NCBI GenBank assembly: GCA_021802325.1
Contig: JAKAAM010000013.1
Location: 8,203-20,730, forward strand
DNA from: Nitrospirota bacterium
GTDB lineage: Bacteria; Nitrospirota_A; Leptospirillia; Leptospirillales; Leptospirillaceae
DNA: 12,528 bases
Direction: 5' to 3'
Below, piece after piece: positions 1-6,200 of the stretch; position 1 is the stretch's first letter, and each line of letters opens with the position of its first letter. The notes below the pieces were generated by a model that made no database searches, had not been told where the DNA came from, and was given only the letters and a program-made list of their open reading frames with translations. Position numbers and translations under genes: made by a program.

Positions 1-164
1 CCATGATCTCCACCCGGGCATACTTTTTCACCTTCCCAGAGAACCTTGATGAATTGCCCCTGAACAAATGAAACCGGGCCCTGCTCGGGAACAAGTCGAA
101 AGAGTTTCACATCTTCGGCAAATTGTTCGACCGCCTCAATGGTGGCGGTAGTCTGCTGCCCCAT
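1..164 (-). CDS. FNR-type FAD/NAD(P)H oxidoreductase, N-terminal fragment (partial)
   Basis: The minus strand reads from an ATG at 164-162 to the window edge without a stop, giving about 54 residues. The start MGQQTTATIEAVEQFAEDVK, followed by LFRLVPEQG and a GQFIKV motif, matches the first beta-strands of the FAD-binding barrel in ferredoxin-NADP reductase-like proteins (usual pattern: T..V......DVK.F.L.......PGQF..V). Such domains pass electrons between NAD(P)H, flavin and iron-sulphur partners. A good Shine-Dalgarno (AGAAAGGA) lies 9 nt before the ATG. The gene diverges from the RuBisCO-like gene and shares its upstream region. The last part of the reading (bases 1-29) is an exact inverted copy of 456-484 in the RLP gene, so only about 30-164 may be genuine sequence of this gene. 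The domain assignment is fairly firm; the specific enzyme (for example a hydrogenase/sulfhydrogenase gamma-like subunit) cannot be decided. Confidence 0.6.
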   Translation of the reverse strand, partial: MGQQTTATIEAVEQFAEDVKLFRLVPEQGPVSFVQGQFIKVLWEGEKVCPGGDH

Positions 165-195
165 AAATTTTGATCCTTTCTTATTTGTTGGCTTC

Positions 196-225
196 TTGCC
201 TGTAACGCCCTCTTTGCCCTATTGT
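196..225 (+). promoter_or_regulatory. Candidate sigma70-type promoter for the RuBisCO-like gene
   Basis: TTGCCT (196-201) and TATTGT (220-225) are spaced by 18 nt and resemble -35 and -10 boxes at 4/6 each. Transcription would start near 232, inside the inverted repeat at 227-250. The matches are weak, so this is a suggestion only. Confidence 0.28.
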
Positions 226-226
226 A

Positions 227-250
227 GTGGGAATGTCAACGAATTCCCAC
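227..250. promoter_or_regulatory. Perfect inverted repeat, candidate operator
   Basis: GTGGGAAT (227-234) and ATTCCCAC (243-250) are perfect inverted arms around an 8-nt centre. The element lies in the 124-bp gap between the divergent oxidoreductase and RuBisCO-like genes. It sits directly downstream of the candidate -10 box, where a dimeric repressor would block transcription. The symmetry is seen directly; the operator role is inferred. It could also form a small hairpin in the RLP leader, but no T-run follows, so it is not a terminator. Confidence 0.45.
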
Positions 251-288
251 CATCCACCCACGACCCCCAAGAGCAGAGGGCCTCATCC

Positions 289-1470
289 ATGAGCAAACCC
301 GAGATTATCAGGACCACCTATACGATCCGATCCAGCGACGTTCCCAGGGCAGCCGCCCTGATCGCCCGGGAAATGAGTCTCGGAGTCAAGAAAACGGCCT
401 ACGAAACAGCAGGAACAGAGAGCTTCGCGGCCAAGCCGCTCAAAGTCGAGGAGGGGAAAAAGTATGCCCGGGTGGAGATCATGGTCCCATCCCAGCGGAT
501 CTCCTCGGCCTATGGACTTGTGCTCTCCATCGCAGGCGAAATCAGCTGCCTCAACATCCTGAAGTCGATCGAACTGACCGACTTCGAACCCTCTCCTGCT
601 CTTCTTTCGAGACTCCCCGGACCGCAATTCGGCGCGGAGGGCATCGCGGCAAGACGCGGGAATCCGAAACGCCCTCTCTTTATCACCGTCCTTAAACCCT
701 CCCAGGGACTGACGCCCAAGGAGTATGCAACCATCGCCTACGAAAGCTTGGTTGGCGGAATGGATGTCGTCAAATCAGATGAGCTTCTGCAAGAGCCGGA
801 GGCTGATTATATCAAAAGGCTCGAGGCAACGGTTGATGCCGCACGCCGGGCCGAAGCCGAGACGGGGGAGCCCAAGTGGGTCATGATGCACACCGTGGAC
901 CGGCCCCAGAGCATGATCGACCGATATCTTAAGGGAGCACGGACAGGAGCAAAAATTGCCATGCTCTCTCCCGCCGCGAGCGGATTTCCCATGCTTGAGG
1001 AGCTTGCGCGCCATTCCCAGGTCCCGATCATGGCCCATATGGCCACCAGCGACTGGCTCTGGCAAAAACACGGAATGTCGGTTCGCGCCTGGGCCCGTTT
1101 CATGAGGATTCTGGGATCGGACCTCATTCTTTATCCGGCCCTCAAGGGAACTCTGAAGGCGACAAAGTCGGACCTTAAAACAGTGCGAGAGATGTGCCGA
1201 ATCCCGATGGGGGATATGAAGTCTTCCCTGATCGCCGTAGGCGGAGGAATGCATGCGGGAACCCTGGGAGTCCACGCCGATCTTTTCGGCCCCGACTTTG
1301 CCTACCTTTGTGGAGGCGGGGTCTGCGGCCATCCCGATGGAGCCCGGGCCGGAGGTCAATCCATCCGTCAGTCATGGGACGCCTGGTCCCAGGGTATTCC
1401 TCTGGAAAAGTTCCGAAAAAAACACAAGGCCCTCGATCGCGCACTCACAGCGTTCGCCACCTACGTCTAG
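289..1470 (+). CDS. RuBisCO-like protein (form IV RuBisCO large-subunit homologue)
   Basis: A 393-residue RuBisCO large-chain homologue. The N-terminal alpha/beta domain covers about 1-125 and the TIM barrel about 130-393. Barrel landmarks are visible: LKPSQGL (135-141, K136 matching catalytic K175); GGMDVVKSDE (156-165), which keeps the carbamylation lysine (K162) and metal ligands D164 and E165; AHMATSD near 249-255; GGGMHAG (318-324); and GGGVCGHPDG (342-351). K177 of true RuBisCO is replaced, and the arginine that follows the conserved histidine in true RuBisCO is also missing (M251). CO2 fixation is therefore unlikely. Known RLPs catalyse enolisation or isomerisation in methionine salvage and related sulphur or sugar-acid metabolism; the reaction here is unknown. 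It may belong to the acid-mine (IV-AMC) type, but that needs a tree. The start is set at ATG 289 (MSKPEIIRTTY), with AGAGG upstream; the open frame continues upstream to 139, but that extension has no RuBisCO character and runs into the divergent gene. Confidence 0.88.
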   Translation: MSKPEIIRTTYTIRSSDVPRAAALIAREMSLGVKKTAYETAGTESFAAKPLKVEEGKKYARVEIMVPSQRISSAYGLVLSIAGEISCLNILKSIELTDFEPSPALLSRLPGPQFGAEGIAARRGNPKRPLFITVLKPSQGLTPKEYATIAYESLVGGMDVVKSDELLQEPEADYIKRLEATVDAARRAEAETGEPKWVMMHTVDRPQSMIDRYLKGARTGAKIAMLSPAASGFPMLEELARHSQVPIMAHMATSDWLWQKHGMSVRAWARFMRILGSDLILYPALKGTLKATKSDLKTVREMCRIPMGDMKSSLIAVGGGMHAGTLGVHADLFGPDFAYLCGGGVCGHPDGARAGGQSIRQSWDAWSQGIPLEKFRKKHKALDRALTAFATYV

Positions 1471-1490
1471 CATCCAGCTTTTTCCGATAA

Positions 1491-1510
1491 GGAGAACGTC
1501 ACCGTTTTTT
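1491..1510 (+). terminator. Weak candidate terminator after the RLP gene
   Basis: GGAGAACG (1491-1498), a TCAC loop and C-G-TTTTTT (1503-1510) can fold into a stem with several G-U pairs whose 3' arm is the T-run itself. The 5' arm also pairs perfectly with CGTTCTCC (1526-1533) across a longer loop. The site sits in the 39-bp gap between the convergent RLP and MFS genes, where a terminator is expected. The stem is weak. Confidence 0.3.
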
Positions 1511-2739
1511 CATCCGCAATGGAGGCGTTCTCCTCTTCTCTCCGGTCCCCGACCTATCAGAGCCGCAATCGTGACAGCCGCCAATGCCGCCACCACTCCC
1601 AGAGAAAGCCCGAGCCTTCCTCCCAGATGGTGGGCCAGGAGGGCCTGAAGCGTGGCGTTTGCGGAAGCCAGAAGATTGCCCGTCTGATAAACGACTCCGG
1701 GGAAAGCTCCCCTGATTTCTGGCGGAGATATCTCGTTCAGGTAGACCGGAATGACCCCCCAGGCGCCCTGAACCGCAAACTGCATCAGAAATGCCCCTCC
1801 GGCAAGAGCCACTATCCCGTCGGCCCCGGCCCAGAATGGCAACACCGCCAGGGCCAGGAGGGCCGCCCACAAGATGGCCCGCCTTCGTCCGACCCTTTCA
1901 GAAAGAGTTCCGAGGATGATCCCTCCCAGGATCGCCCCGAAGTTGTAAAAAACCGCAATTCCTCCGACCGTTCCAGGAGACAGATGATGGACCGATTCAA
2001 GGAATGTGGGGTAGAGGTCCTGAGTCCCATGGCCGAGAAAGTTGAATGCTGTCATCAGGACAACGGCAAAAAGCGCCAGCTTCCAATGATGACCGACCAT
2101 TGCTCTCCAGTTCCTGGAAAAATGAGGTCTTTTCTCTGAAAAAGAAGGCGATTCGGGGACACTTCTACGAATGAAGAACACGAGAAAAGCGGGAAGGATT
2201 CCCAGCATCAGAAGTCCTCTCCAGCCCGTGACCGGATAGATGAATGCATAGGCCAGCGAGGCGAGGAGGTACCCTGCCGGATATCCGGCCTGCAATATCC
2301 CGGAAACGAACCCTCGACAGGACACGGGAATGCTTTCCATGACAAGAGAGGATCCGGCACCCCATTCACCCCCCATCGCGACTCCGAACAATCCTCTGAG
2401 AATGAGGAATGCCCCGATGGTCGGGGCGATGGCTGACAGAAAACCGAAAAACGGATAGAGAAGAACGACCGCCATCAGAACCGGCCTTCGACCGTAGCGG
2501 TCGGCCAGGGATCCAAAGAACAGTGCCCCCAGAGGCCGGGTCGCGAGGGTCAGGAAAATGGCCTCGGTAACCGTGGTCAGGGAGACTGAAAAAGCCCGGG
2601 AGACGTCTTTCAGGACAAACACGAGCAGAAAAAAATCAAAAGCATCGAGTGTCCAGCCCAGGAAAGCGGCCACCACTACGCGTCGCTCGGCCTCTCCAAG
2701 GGCCTTCCAATCATCGATGAAGATCACGGAAACGCCCAA
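1510..2739 (-). CDS. MFS transporter, sialate/lactate (SHS)-type H+ symporter family
   Basis: A 409-residue inner-membrane protein with about 12 hydrophobic segments, typical length for the major facilitator superfamily. The opening segment GWTLDAFDFFLLVFVL (28-43), with D32 and D35, is characteristic of the sialate:H+ / lactate (NanT, Jen1-like) branch. The A-like motif GSLADRYGRRP is at 76-86, and RGLFGVAMGGEWGAGSS at 115-131 carries conserved R115 and E125. A basic central loop (about 190-215) divides the two six-helix halves. Substrate is probably a small organic acid (lactate, pyruvate or similar), which matters in an acidophile because such acids act as uncouplers; this is inferred and direction is unknown. 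A stop at 2751-2749 limits the start to TTG 2739 or GTG 2727; neither has a clear Shine-Dalgarno and no ATG is suitable. It lies downstream of tRNA-Asn on the same strand. Confidence 0.82.
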   Translation of the reverse strand: MGVSVIFIDDWKALGEAERRVVVAAFLGWTLDAFDFFLLVFVLKDVSRAFSVSLTTVTEAIFLTLATRPLGALFFGSLADRYGRRPVLMAVVLLYPFFGFLSAIAPTIGAFLILRGLFGVAMGGEWGAGSSLVMESIPVSCRGFVSGILQAGYPAGYLLASLAYAFIYPVTGWRGLLMLGILPAFLVFFIRRSVPESPSFSEKRPHFSRNWRAMVGHHWKLALFAVVLMTAFNFLGHGTQDLYPTFLESVHHLSPGTVGGIAVFYNFGAILGGIILGTLSERVGRRRAILWAALLALAVLPFWAGADGIVALAGGAFLMQFAVQGAWGVIPVYLNEISPPEIRGAFPGVVYQTGNLLASANATLQALLAHHLGGRLGLSLGVVAALAAVTIAALIGRGPERRGERLHCG

Positions 2740-2777
2740 GCAGTGAAGCTATGCAGGCTATCCCAGGGATCCAGGAA

Positions 2778-2807
2778 ATGGTATGGCATCGAGGAACTAC
2801 CGTTCAA
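2778..2807 (-). promoter_or_regulatory. Candidate promoter for the MFS gene
   Basis: On the minus strand TTGAAC (2807-2802) and TACCAT (2783-2778) are 18 nt apart, with a predicted start about 30 nt before TTG 2739. Each box matches consensus at only 4/6. The alternative is read-through from tRNA-Asn. Confidence 0.22.
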
Positions 2808-2855
2808 TTTGAAGGGAGCGTCTGAAGGAAATCCAAGGAAAGACTGGATCGAAAA

Positions 2856-2931
2856 TGGCTCCCCGGGCAGGGCTCGAACCTGCGACATGGTGATTAACAG
2901 TCACCCGCTCTGCCAACTGAGCTACCGGGGA
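2856..2931 (-). tRNA. tRNA-Asn (anticodon GTT)
   Basis: The 76-nt minus-strand sequence folds into a full cloverleaf. The acceptor stem TCCCCGG pairs perfectly with CCGGGGA. The D arm is GCTC-AGTTGGCAG-AGC, the anticodon stem is GGTGA/TCACC with loop CTGTTAA, and the T arm is GCAGG-TTCGAGC-CCTGC. The discriminator base is G and CCA is encoded (2858-2856). Anticodon GTT reads Asn codons AAC and AAU. It lies 63 bp after the dCTP deaminase stop. The MFS gene follows immediately, with no integrase or attachment-site duplication visible, so it has not served as an insertion site in this window. Confidence 0.97.
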
Positions 2932-2969
2932 ACAAGGAGGAGTCAGATCAACGACGGCACATCTGCAAT

Positions 2970-2998
2970 ATCTTATTTTTTTCTTTCTCTAAAATCAA
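2970..2998 (-). promoter_or_regulatory. Candidate tRNA-Asn promoter
   Basis: Minus-strand TTGATT (2998-2993) and TAAGAT (2975-2970) are separated by 17 nt in an A-rich stretch, placing the transcription start about 32 nt before the tRNA. The -35 box overlaps the stop codon of the dCTP deaminase gene and the T-run of its terminator hairpin. Confidence 0.42.
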
Positions 2999-3016
2999 TC
3001 CTCCTTGAAGGAGGAT
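2991..3016 (-). terminator. Candidate intrinsic terminator of the bluB-dcd operon
   Basis: On the minus strand ATCCTCC (3016-3010), loop TTCAA and GGAGGAT (3004-2998) form a perfect 7-bp GC-rich stem. It is followed by TGATTTT (2997-2991), where the TGA is the dcd stop codon. The hairpin lies inside the last seven codons of dcd and the T-run is short, so termination may be partial. Confidence 0.45.
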
Positions 3017-4122
3017 CCGGTCACGGAAAAGTCGTTGATGAAATACCGGCTCAGATTGAGTCCCTGGTTGGTGTAGTTTGAGCCCAGTCCCTGTCCGTAG
3101 GGAATGTCCGGTTCCCGCTCCATTCGCTCGTAGCGCAACTTGAAGACCGGTTGCCCATCGACAATCCGAAAGGGAACGTCGTGGGGCCTCACCTCCAGAA
3201 CTCCCCGCGCCCCTTCCCCGGAGAGCCCGAACCCCGGGTCAAAAAAACCGGCATAGTGCGTTCTGAGCTCTCCCGCCGCCGCGTCGAACGGGAGCATTTC
3301 GGCGGCAAGATCGAGCGGAACCCGGATCTTGGCCCTCGAGGCAAAAAGATAAAACTTTTCCGGCTCCAGAATCATTTCCCCCCGGGGCACCCCATGGATT
3401 GGCTCCCAGAATTCGGTCGCCCGCTGGGTATCGCCTGGGACAAGACTCAGAATTCCGGCATCGGGTCGGGCCCTGAAACCGACGATCGACTCTCCGCGAA
3501 GGCGGACCCCCAGGTAGAGCCCCCCATCGACGATCCTGTCGCGAAAGGTCTCGGGAGAGGTCTTCTCCGAGACATGGTAGAGGGAGGACTTTCTCTGTCG
3601 CTCGAGGATTTCCGAATCGGAGAGGAATGTCCTGTCCGAAAAAAAGCGCATCTGGCAAAGAGCTAGTCCCGGACTAATCTTTAGAGTGAAGGATCGGGAG
3701 AAGATTTCAAGATACAACTTTCCGTCGTACCCCGACGGGATATCGTCGAATCGGTCTCCTCTTTCCGTCAGGACCCGGGTAAAGACATCGAGCCTTCCCG
3801 TGGAGGATTTCGGATTGGCCTTTGCCGAGAGAAAGGGGGGAAGGGAGAGGGACTCGGACAAAGGCACCAGATAGACGGCTCCCTTTTCGAGAAAGGGGGA
3901 GGAACGGATGTCGAATGAGTAAAGGGCCAGATCGGGCAAAAGCTCAGAAACGGAGGATTCGAGGGGAAGGAAGCTCGAACGGAGCCGGTAGGCGACCTCT
4001 CCGAGTCGGAGATCGAGTGAAGCCGGCTGAACCTGCCTCACACCCCAATCCCTTTCGGAGGCAACCACGCCCTCGGCAATCAGGCCGCGGATCTGGCAAT
4101 CGCTTAGAGTTCCCAAGGCCAC
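2995..4122 (-). CDS. dcd: dCTP deaminase, long two-domain form
   Basis: A 375-residue protein of the long dCTP deaminase family, about twice the roughly 190-residue E. coli enzyme. It would deaminate dCTP to dUTP, feeding dUMP and thymidylate synthesis in the cytoplasm. Two half-domains are visible. The N-terminal half has QPASLDLRLGEVAYRLRSSF (32-51), then ANPKSSTGRLDVFTR (102-116) and GYDGKLYLEIFSRSF (131-145). The C-terminal half has the HYAGFFDPGFG signature, followed by GVLEVRPHDVPF (probable catalytic glutamate) and LRYERM. The C-terminal SNYTNQGLNLSRYF is typical of this family. GTG 4122 overlaps the end of bluB by 19 nt, with GGAAAG just upstream at short spacing; TTG 4116 is an alternative start. 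Translational coupling to bluB is likely. The family call is firm; whether it also cleaves dUTP cannot be told. Confidence 0.9.
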   Translation of the reverse strand: MALGTLSDCQIRGLIAEGVVASERDWGVRQVQPASLDLRLGEVAYRLRSSFLPLESSVSELLPDLALYSFDIRSSPFLEKGAVYLVPLSESLSLPPFLSAKANPKSSTGRLDVFTRVLTERGDRFDDIPSGYDGKLYLEIFSRSFTLKISPGLALCQMRFFSDRTFLSDSEILERQRKSSLYHVSEKTSPETFRDRIVDGGLYLGVRLRGESIVGFRARPDAGILSLVPGDTQRATEFWEPIHGVPRGEMILEPEKFYLFASRAKIRVPLDLAAEMLPFDAAAGELRTHYAGFFDPGFGLSGEGARGVLEVRPHDVPFRIVDGQPVFKLRYERMEREPDIPYGQGLGSNYTNQGLNLSRYFINDFSVTGSSFKED

Positions 4123-4853
4123 ACATCTTTCCGGTCAAGGTCTTCACTGATCGATTGCCAAAAGGAGCCTTCCTGCTTGCCCCACCCATCCACGAAAACA
4201 TGTTTGGAAAGGGGTTGGCGGTAGGCCCATTCCTCTGTTTCCAGCATCGGCTTCCGGGGAAATTCCCGGACATAGCCAAGGCAAAGGAGACCGATCGGTT
4301 TGACATGGTAGGGAAGATTCAGGATTCCCTGAACATCCTCGCGGCGGAAGATCGTCACCCATCCCATTCCGATCCCTTCGGCGCGCGCGGCCAGCCATAG
4401 ATTCATGATGGCGCAGGACGCGCTGTAGACATCGGTATCCGGATCGGAAAGCCGTCCTAGGACGAATGGCCCCTCCCGGGCGGGATCGATGGTCACCCCG
4501 ATGAGAACCGGGGCGTCGAGAATCGCCTCCACCTTGAGAGACAGAAATTTTTCAGACCGCGGAGACTCGAATACGATGGCCGCAGCCCTTCTTTCCTTGT
4601 CTACGACCCGTTTAAGCTCCTGCCTGACAACGGGATTCTCGATCAGTATGAAATTCCACGGCTGCATGAAACCGACCGACGGCGCATGGTGGGCCGCCTT
4701 CAGAAGACGAATCAGAATGTCATTCGGGACGGGATCGGGCAAAAATTCCCGGCGGATATCCCTCCGCGTGTAGATCGCATGATAAACCCCTCTCCTCTCC
4801 GCATCGGGCAGGGAAAGGTCCGGGTGGGCATCCCCCATGGTCGGGTCTGTCAT
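4104..4853 (-). CDS. bluB: 5,6-dimethylbenzimidazole synthase BluB
   Basis: A 249-residue nitroreductase-fold flavoprotein. BluB breaks down its own reduced FMN with O2 to make 5,6-dimethylbenzimidazole, the lower ligand of cobalamin. BluB-specific features are RRDIRREF (30-37) with an aspartate at 32, AAHHAPSVGFMQPWNFIL (53-70), YSASCAIMNLWLAARAEGIG (143-162) and GMGWVTIFRRED (162-173). From memory, the studied Sinorhizobium enzyme uses Asp32 and Ser167; this protein has Asp at 32 and Thr at 167. The start ATG 4853-4851 overlaps the kamA stop in an ATGA arrangement, so the two are translationally coupled. The 3' end overlaps dcd. Presence of BluB fits an aerobe that makes or remodels cobalamin, and CobA (precorrin-2 synthesis) lies in the same window. 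A generic nitroreductase is the alternative but fits less well. Confidence 0.9.
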   Translation of the reverse strand: MTDPTMGDAHPDLSLPDAERRGVYHAIYTRRDIRREFLPDPVPNDILIRLLKAAHHAPSVGFMQPWNFILIENPVVRQELKRVVDKERRAAAIVFESPRSEKFLSLKVEAILDAPVLIGVTIDPAREGPFVLGRLSDPDTDVYSASCAIMNLWLAARAEGIGMGWVTIFRREDVQGILNLPYHVKPIGLLCLGYVREFPRKPMLETEEWAYRQPLSKHVFVDGWGKQEGSFWQSISEDLDRKDVWPWEL

Positions 4854-6163
4854 AGAGGGCTCCGGTCAGCAGGCTTCGTGAAGGAAGGCGTGGCAAGTCC
4901 CGGCACTCGTCCATTCCGATCGTTTTTGGGGGAATGACCGTTTGGAAGCAGAGAGGGGCCCGCGTTTTTTTCCATGGTACTTCCTTCTGCACCGCTTTTC
5001 CTGTTTTCGATCGAATCAGCCCCCTGAAGACCGCGGTCCGCGTCCGGCGCGGATTGGGCGTCGACATCGGGATAGGAGAATAGCTGGTTTTCATAGTTCT
5101 TGAGAATGATGTTTTCACCCTCTCTTCCGACAAGGTAATCGTCAGGGAGGACAGGGATTTTACCTCCGCCTCCCGGGGCATCGATGACAAAATGCGGAAT
5201 CGCCATTCCGGAGATGTGGCCCTGAAGCTCACGCATGATCGAAAGCCCCTTGGAGAGCGGAGTCCGGAAATGGTTAGCCCCTCTCGTCAGATCCGCCTGG
5301 TAAAGATAATAGGGTTTGACGCGGATCCGGAGGAGCTGTTTGAAGAGGGTCGCAAGGGTTCCGGCGTCATCGTTGACCCCTTTCATGAGAACGGTCTGGC
5401 ATCCGAGGGGAATGCCCGCATCAGCAAGCATGTTGCAGGCCCGGGAGGATTCAGGGGTGATTTCTCTGGGATGGTTGAAATGCAGGTTCATATAGAGAGG
5501 GTGATAGCGCTTCAGCATCTGGCAGAGGGCGGGGGTCACCCTCTGGGGGAGAGCGGAGGGCACACGCGTTCCGATGCGGATAATTTCCAGGTGGGGGATG
5601 GATCGCAACCCCGAAAGGACCTCCTCCAGCAGGTCGTCCTTCAGCATGAGGGGATCCCCTCCGGAAAGCACGACGTCGCGAACCTCCACATGCTCTCTGA
5701 TGTAGGCGATTCCCTGTCGGATCTCCTCGCGGGTCACCACCCCTTCCGGTTTACCGACAAGTCTCTTGCGGGTACAGTATCGGCAATAGATCGGACACTG
5801 GTTGGTGACGAGAAAAAGGACCCGGTCCGGGTACCGGTGGACGATGGAAGGAACAGGGCTGTCCTCGTCTTCCCCGAGAGGGTCGAGAGGGCTTTCTCCG
5901 TCCATCCATTCGACCGGGTCCGGAAGTACCTGAAGCCCGATCGGATCATCGGGGCTTTCAATCAATGACTGATAATAGGAATTGATCCTGAGAGGGTAAA
6001 GGGTTTCCACATTTTCAGGACCGATCCCGTCCCGTACGAAAGCCCAATCCGGAGGAATATCCTCACTCCTTCGAATTCCCCCGACAAGCAGCTCCTGCCA
6101 TTCCTCCATCTCATCCTCGCTCCCCGGATCCTGGTGACCGGGCCTATGCAGAAACCGCGTCAA
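4850..6163 (-). CDS. kamA: KamA-family radical SAM lysine 2,3-aminomutase
   Basis: A 437-residue radical SAM/PLP enzyme. It carries the cluster motif CPIYCRYCTRKR (123-134; C123, C127, C130), SGGDPL (167-172), and the PLP-lysine motif DAPGGGGK (328-335, K335). D291 (in the AxDLTRGANHFRT stretch) and D328 match the two aspartates that hold the substrate epsilon-amino group in characterised lysine 2,3-aminomutase. L-lysine to L-beta-lysine is therefore the best call over the glutamate enzyme or EpmB, which is shorter and acts on EF-P. The last about 67 residues (370-437) are a polar, Gly/Pro/Asp-rich, probably disordered tail with no family counterpart that I recognise. A stop at 6172-6170 limits the start to TTG 6163 or ATG 6109; the ATG has GAGG 5 nt upstream and would drop 18 residues. 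The gene follows the ATP-grasp-like gene by 37 nt and overlaps bluB by 4 nt. Confidence 0.85.
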   Translation of the reverse strand: MTRFLHRPGHQDPGSEDEMEEWQELLVGGIRRSEDIPPDWAFVRDGIGPENVETLYPLRINSYYQSLIESPDDPIGLQVLPDPVEWMDGESPLDPLGEDEDSPVPSIVHRYPDRVLFLVTNQCPIYCRYCTRKRLVGKPEGVVTREEIRQGIAYIREHVEVRDVVLSGGDPLMLKDDLLEEVLSGLRSIPHLEIIRIGTRVPSALPQRVTPALCQMLKRYHPLYMNLHFNHPREITPESSRACNMLADAGIPLGCQTVLMKGVNDDAGTLATLFKQLLRIRVKPYYLYQADLTRGANHFRTPLSKGLSIMRELQGHISGMAIPHFVIDAPGGGGKIPVLPDDYLVGREGENIILKNYENQLFSYPDVDAQSAPDADRGLQGADSIENRKSGAEGSTMEKNAGPSLLPNGHSPKNDRNGRVPGLATPSFTKPADRSPL

Positions 6164-6200
6164 TCGTCTTCATCAACTCATATATGTCCAGACAAACCTC

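Noticed and set aside
139..288. 50-residue N-terminal extension of the RuBisCO-like protein from an upstream ATG
   Set aside because: It has no RuBisCO character, overlaps the divergent gene's start and ribosome site, and the ATG at 289 begins the normal RuBisCO N-terminal domain.
775..1359. 194-residue frame antisense to the RuBisCO-like gene
   Set aside because: It is a shadow of the RLP coding frame, with no motif or plausible ribosome site.
289..1470. RuBisCO large subunit active in CO2 fixation
   Set aside because: Residues equivalent to K177 and R295 are replaced, no small subunit, activase or phosphoribulokinase is nearby, and the overall form fits a form IV homologue.
2752..2855. 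Possible small gene between tRNA-Asn and the MFS gene
   Set aside because: I found no frame with a start, ribosome site and reasonable length in these 104 bp; only a weak promoter candidate is visible.
2856..2931. tRNA-Asn as an integration site of a mobile element
   Set aside because: No integrase and no direct repeat of the tRNA 3' end were seen nearby, and the flanking genes are housekeeping or transport genes.
3822..4400. 192-residue plus-strand frame opposite bluB and dcd
   Set aside because: It crosses two conserved genes on the other strand and has an Arg/Pro/Gly-rich shadow composition.
5192..5968. 258-residue plus-strand frame opposite kamA
   Set aside because: The radical SAM motif and PLP lysine motif are on the minus strand; the plus translation is unstructured.
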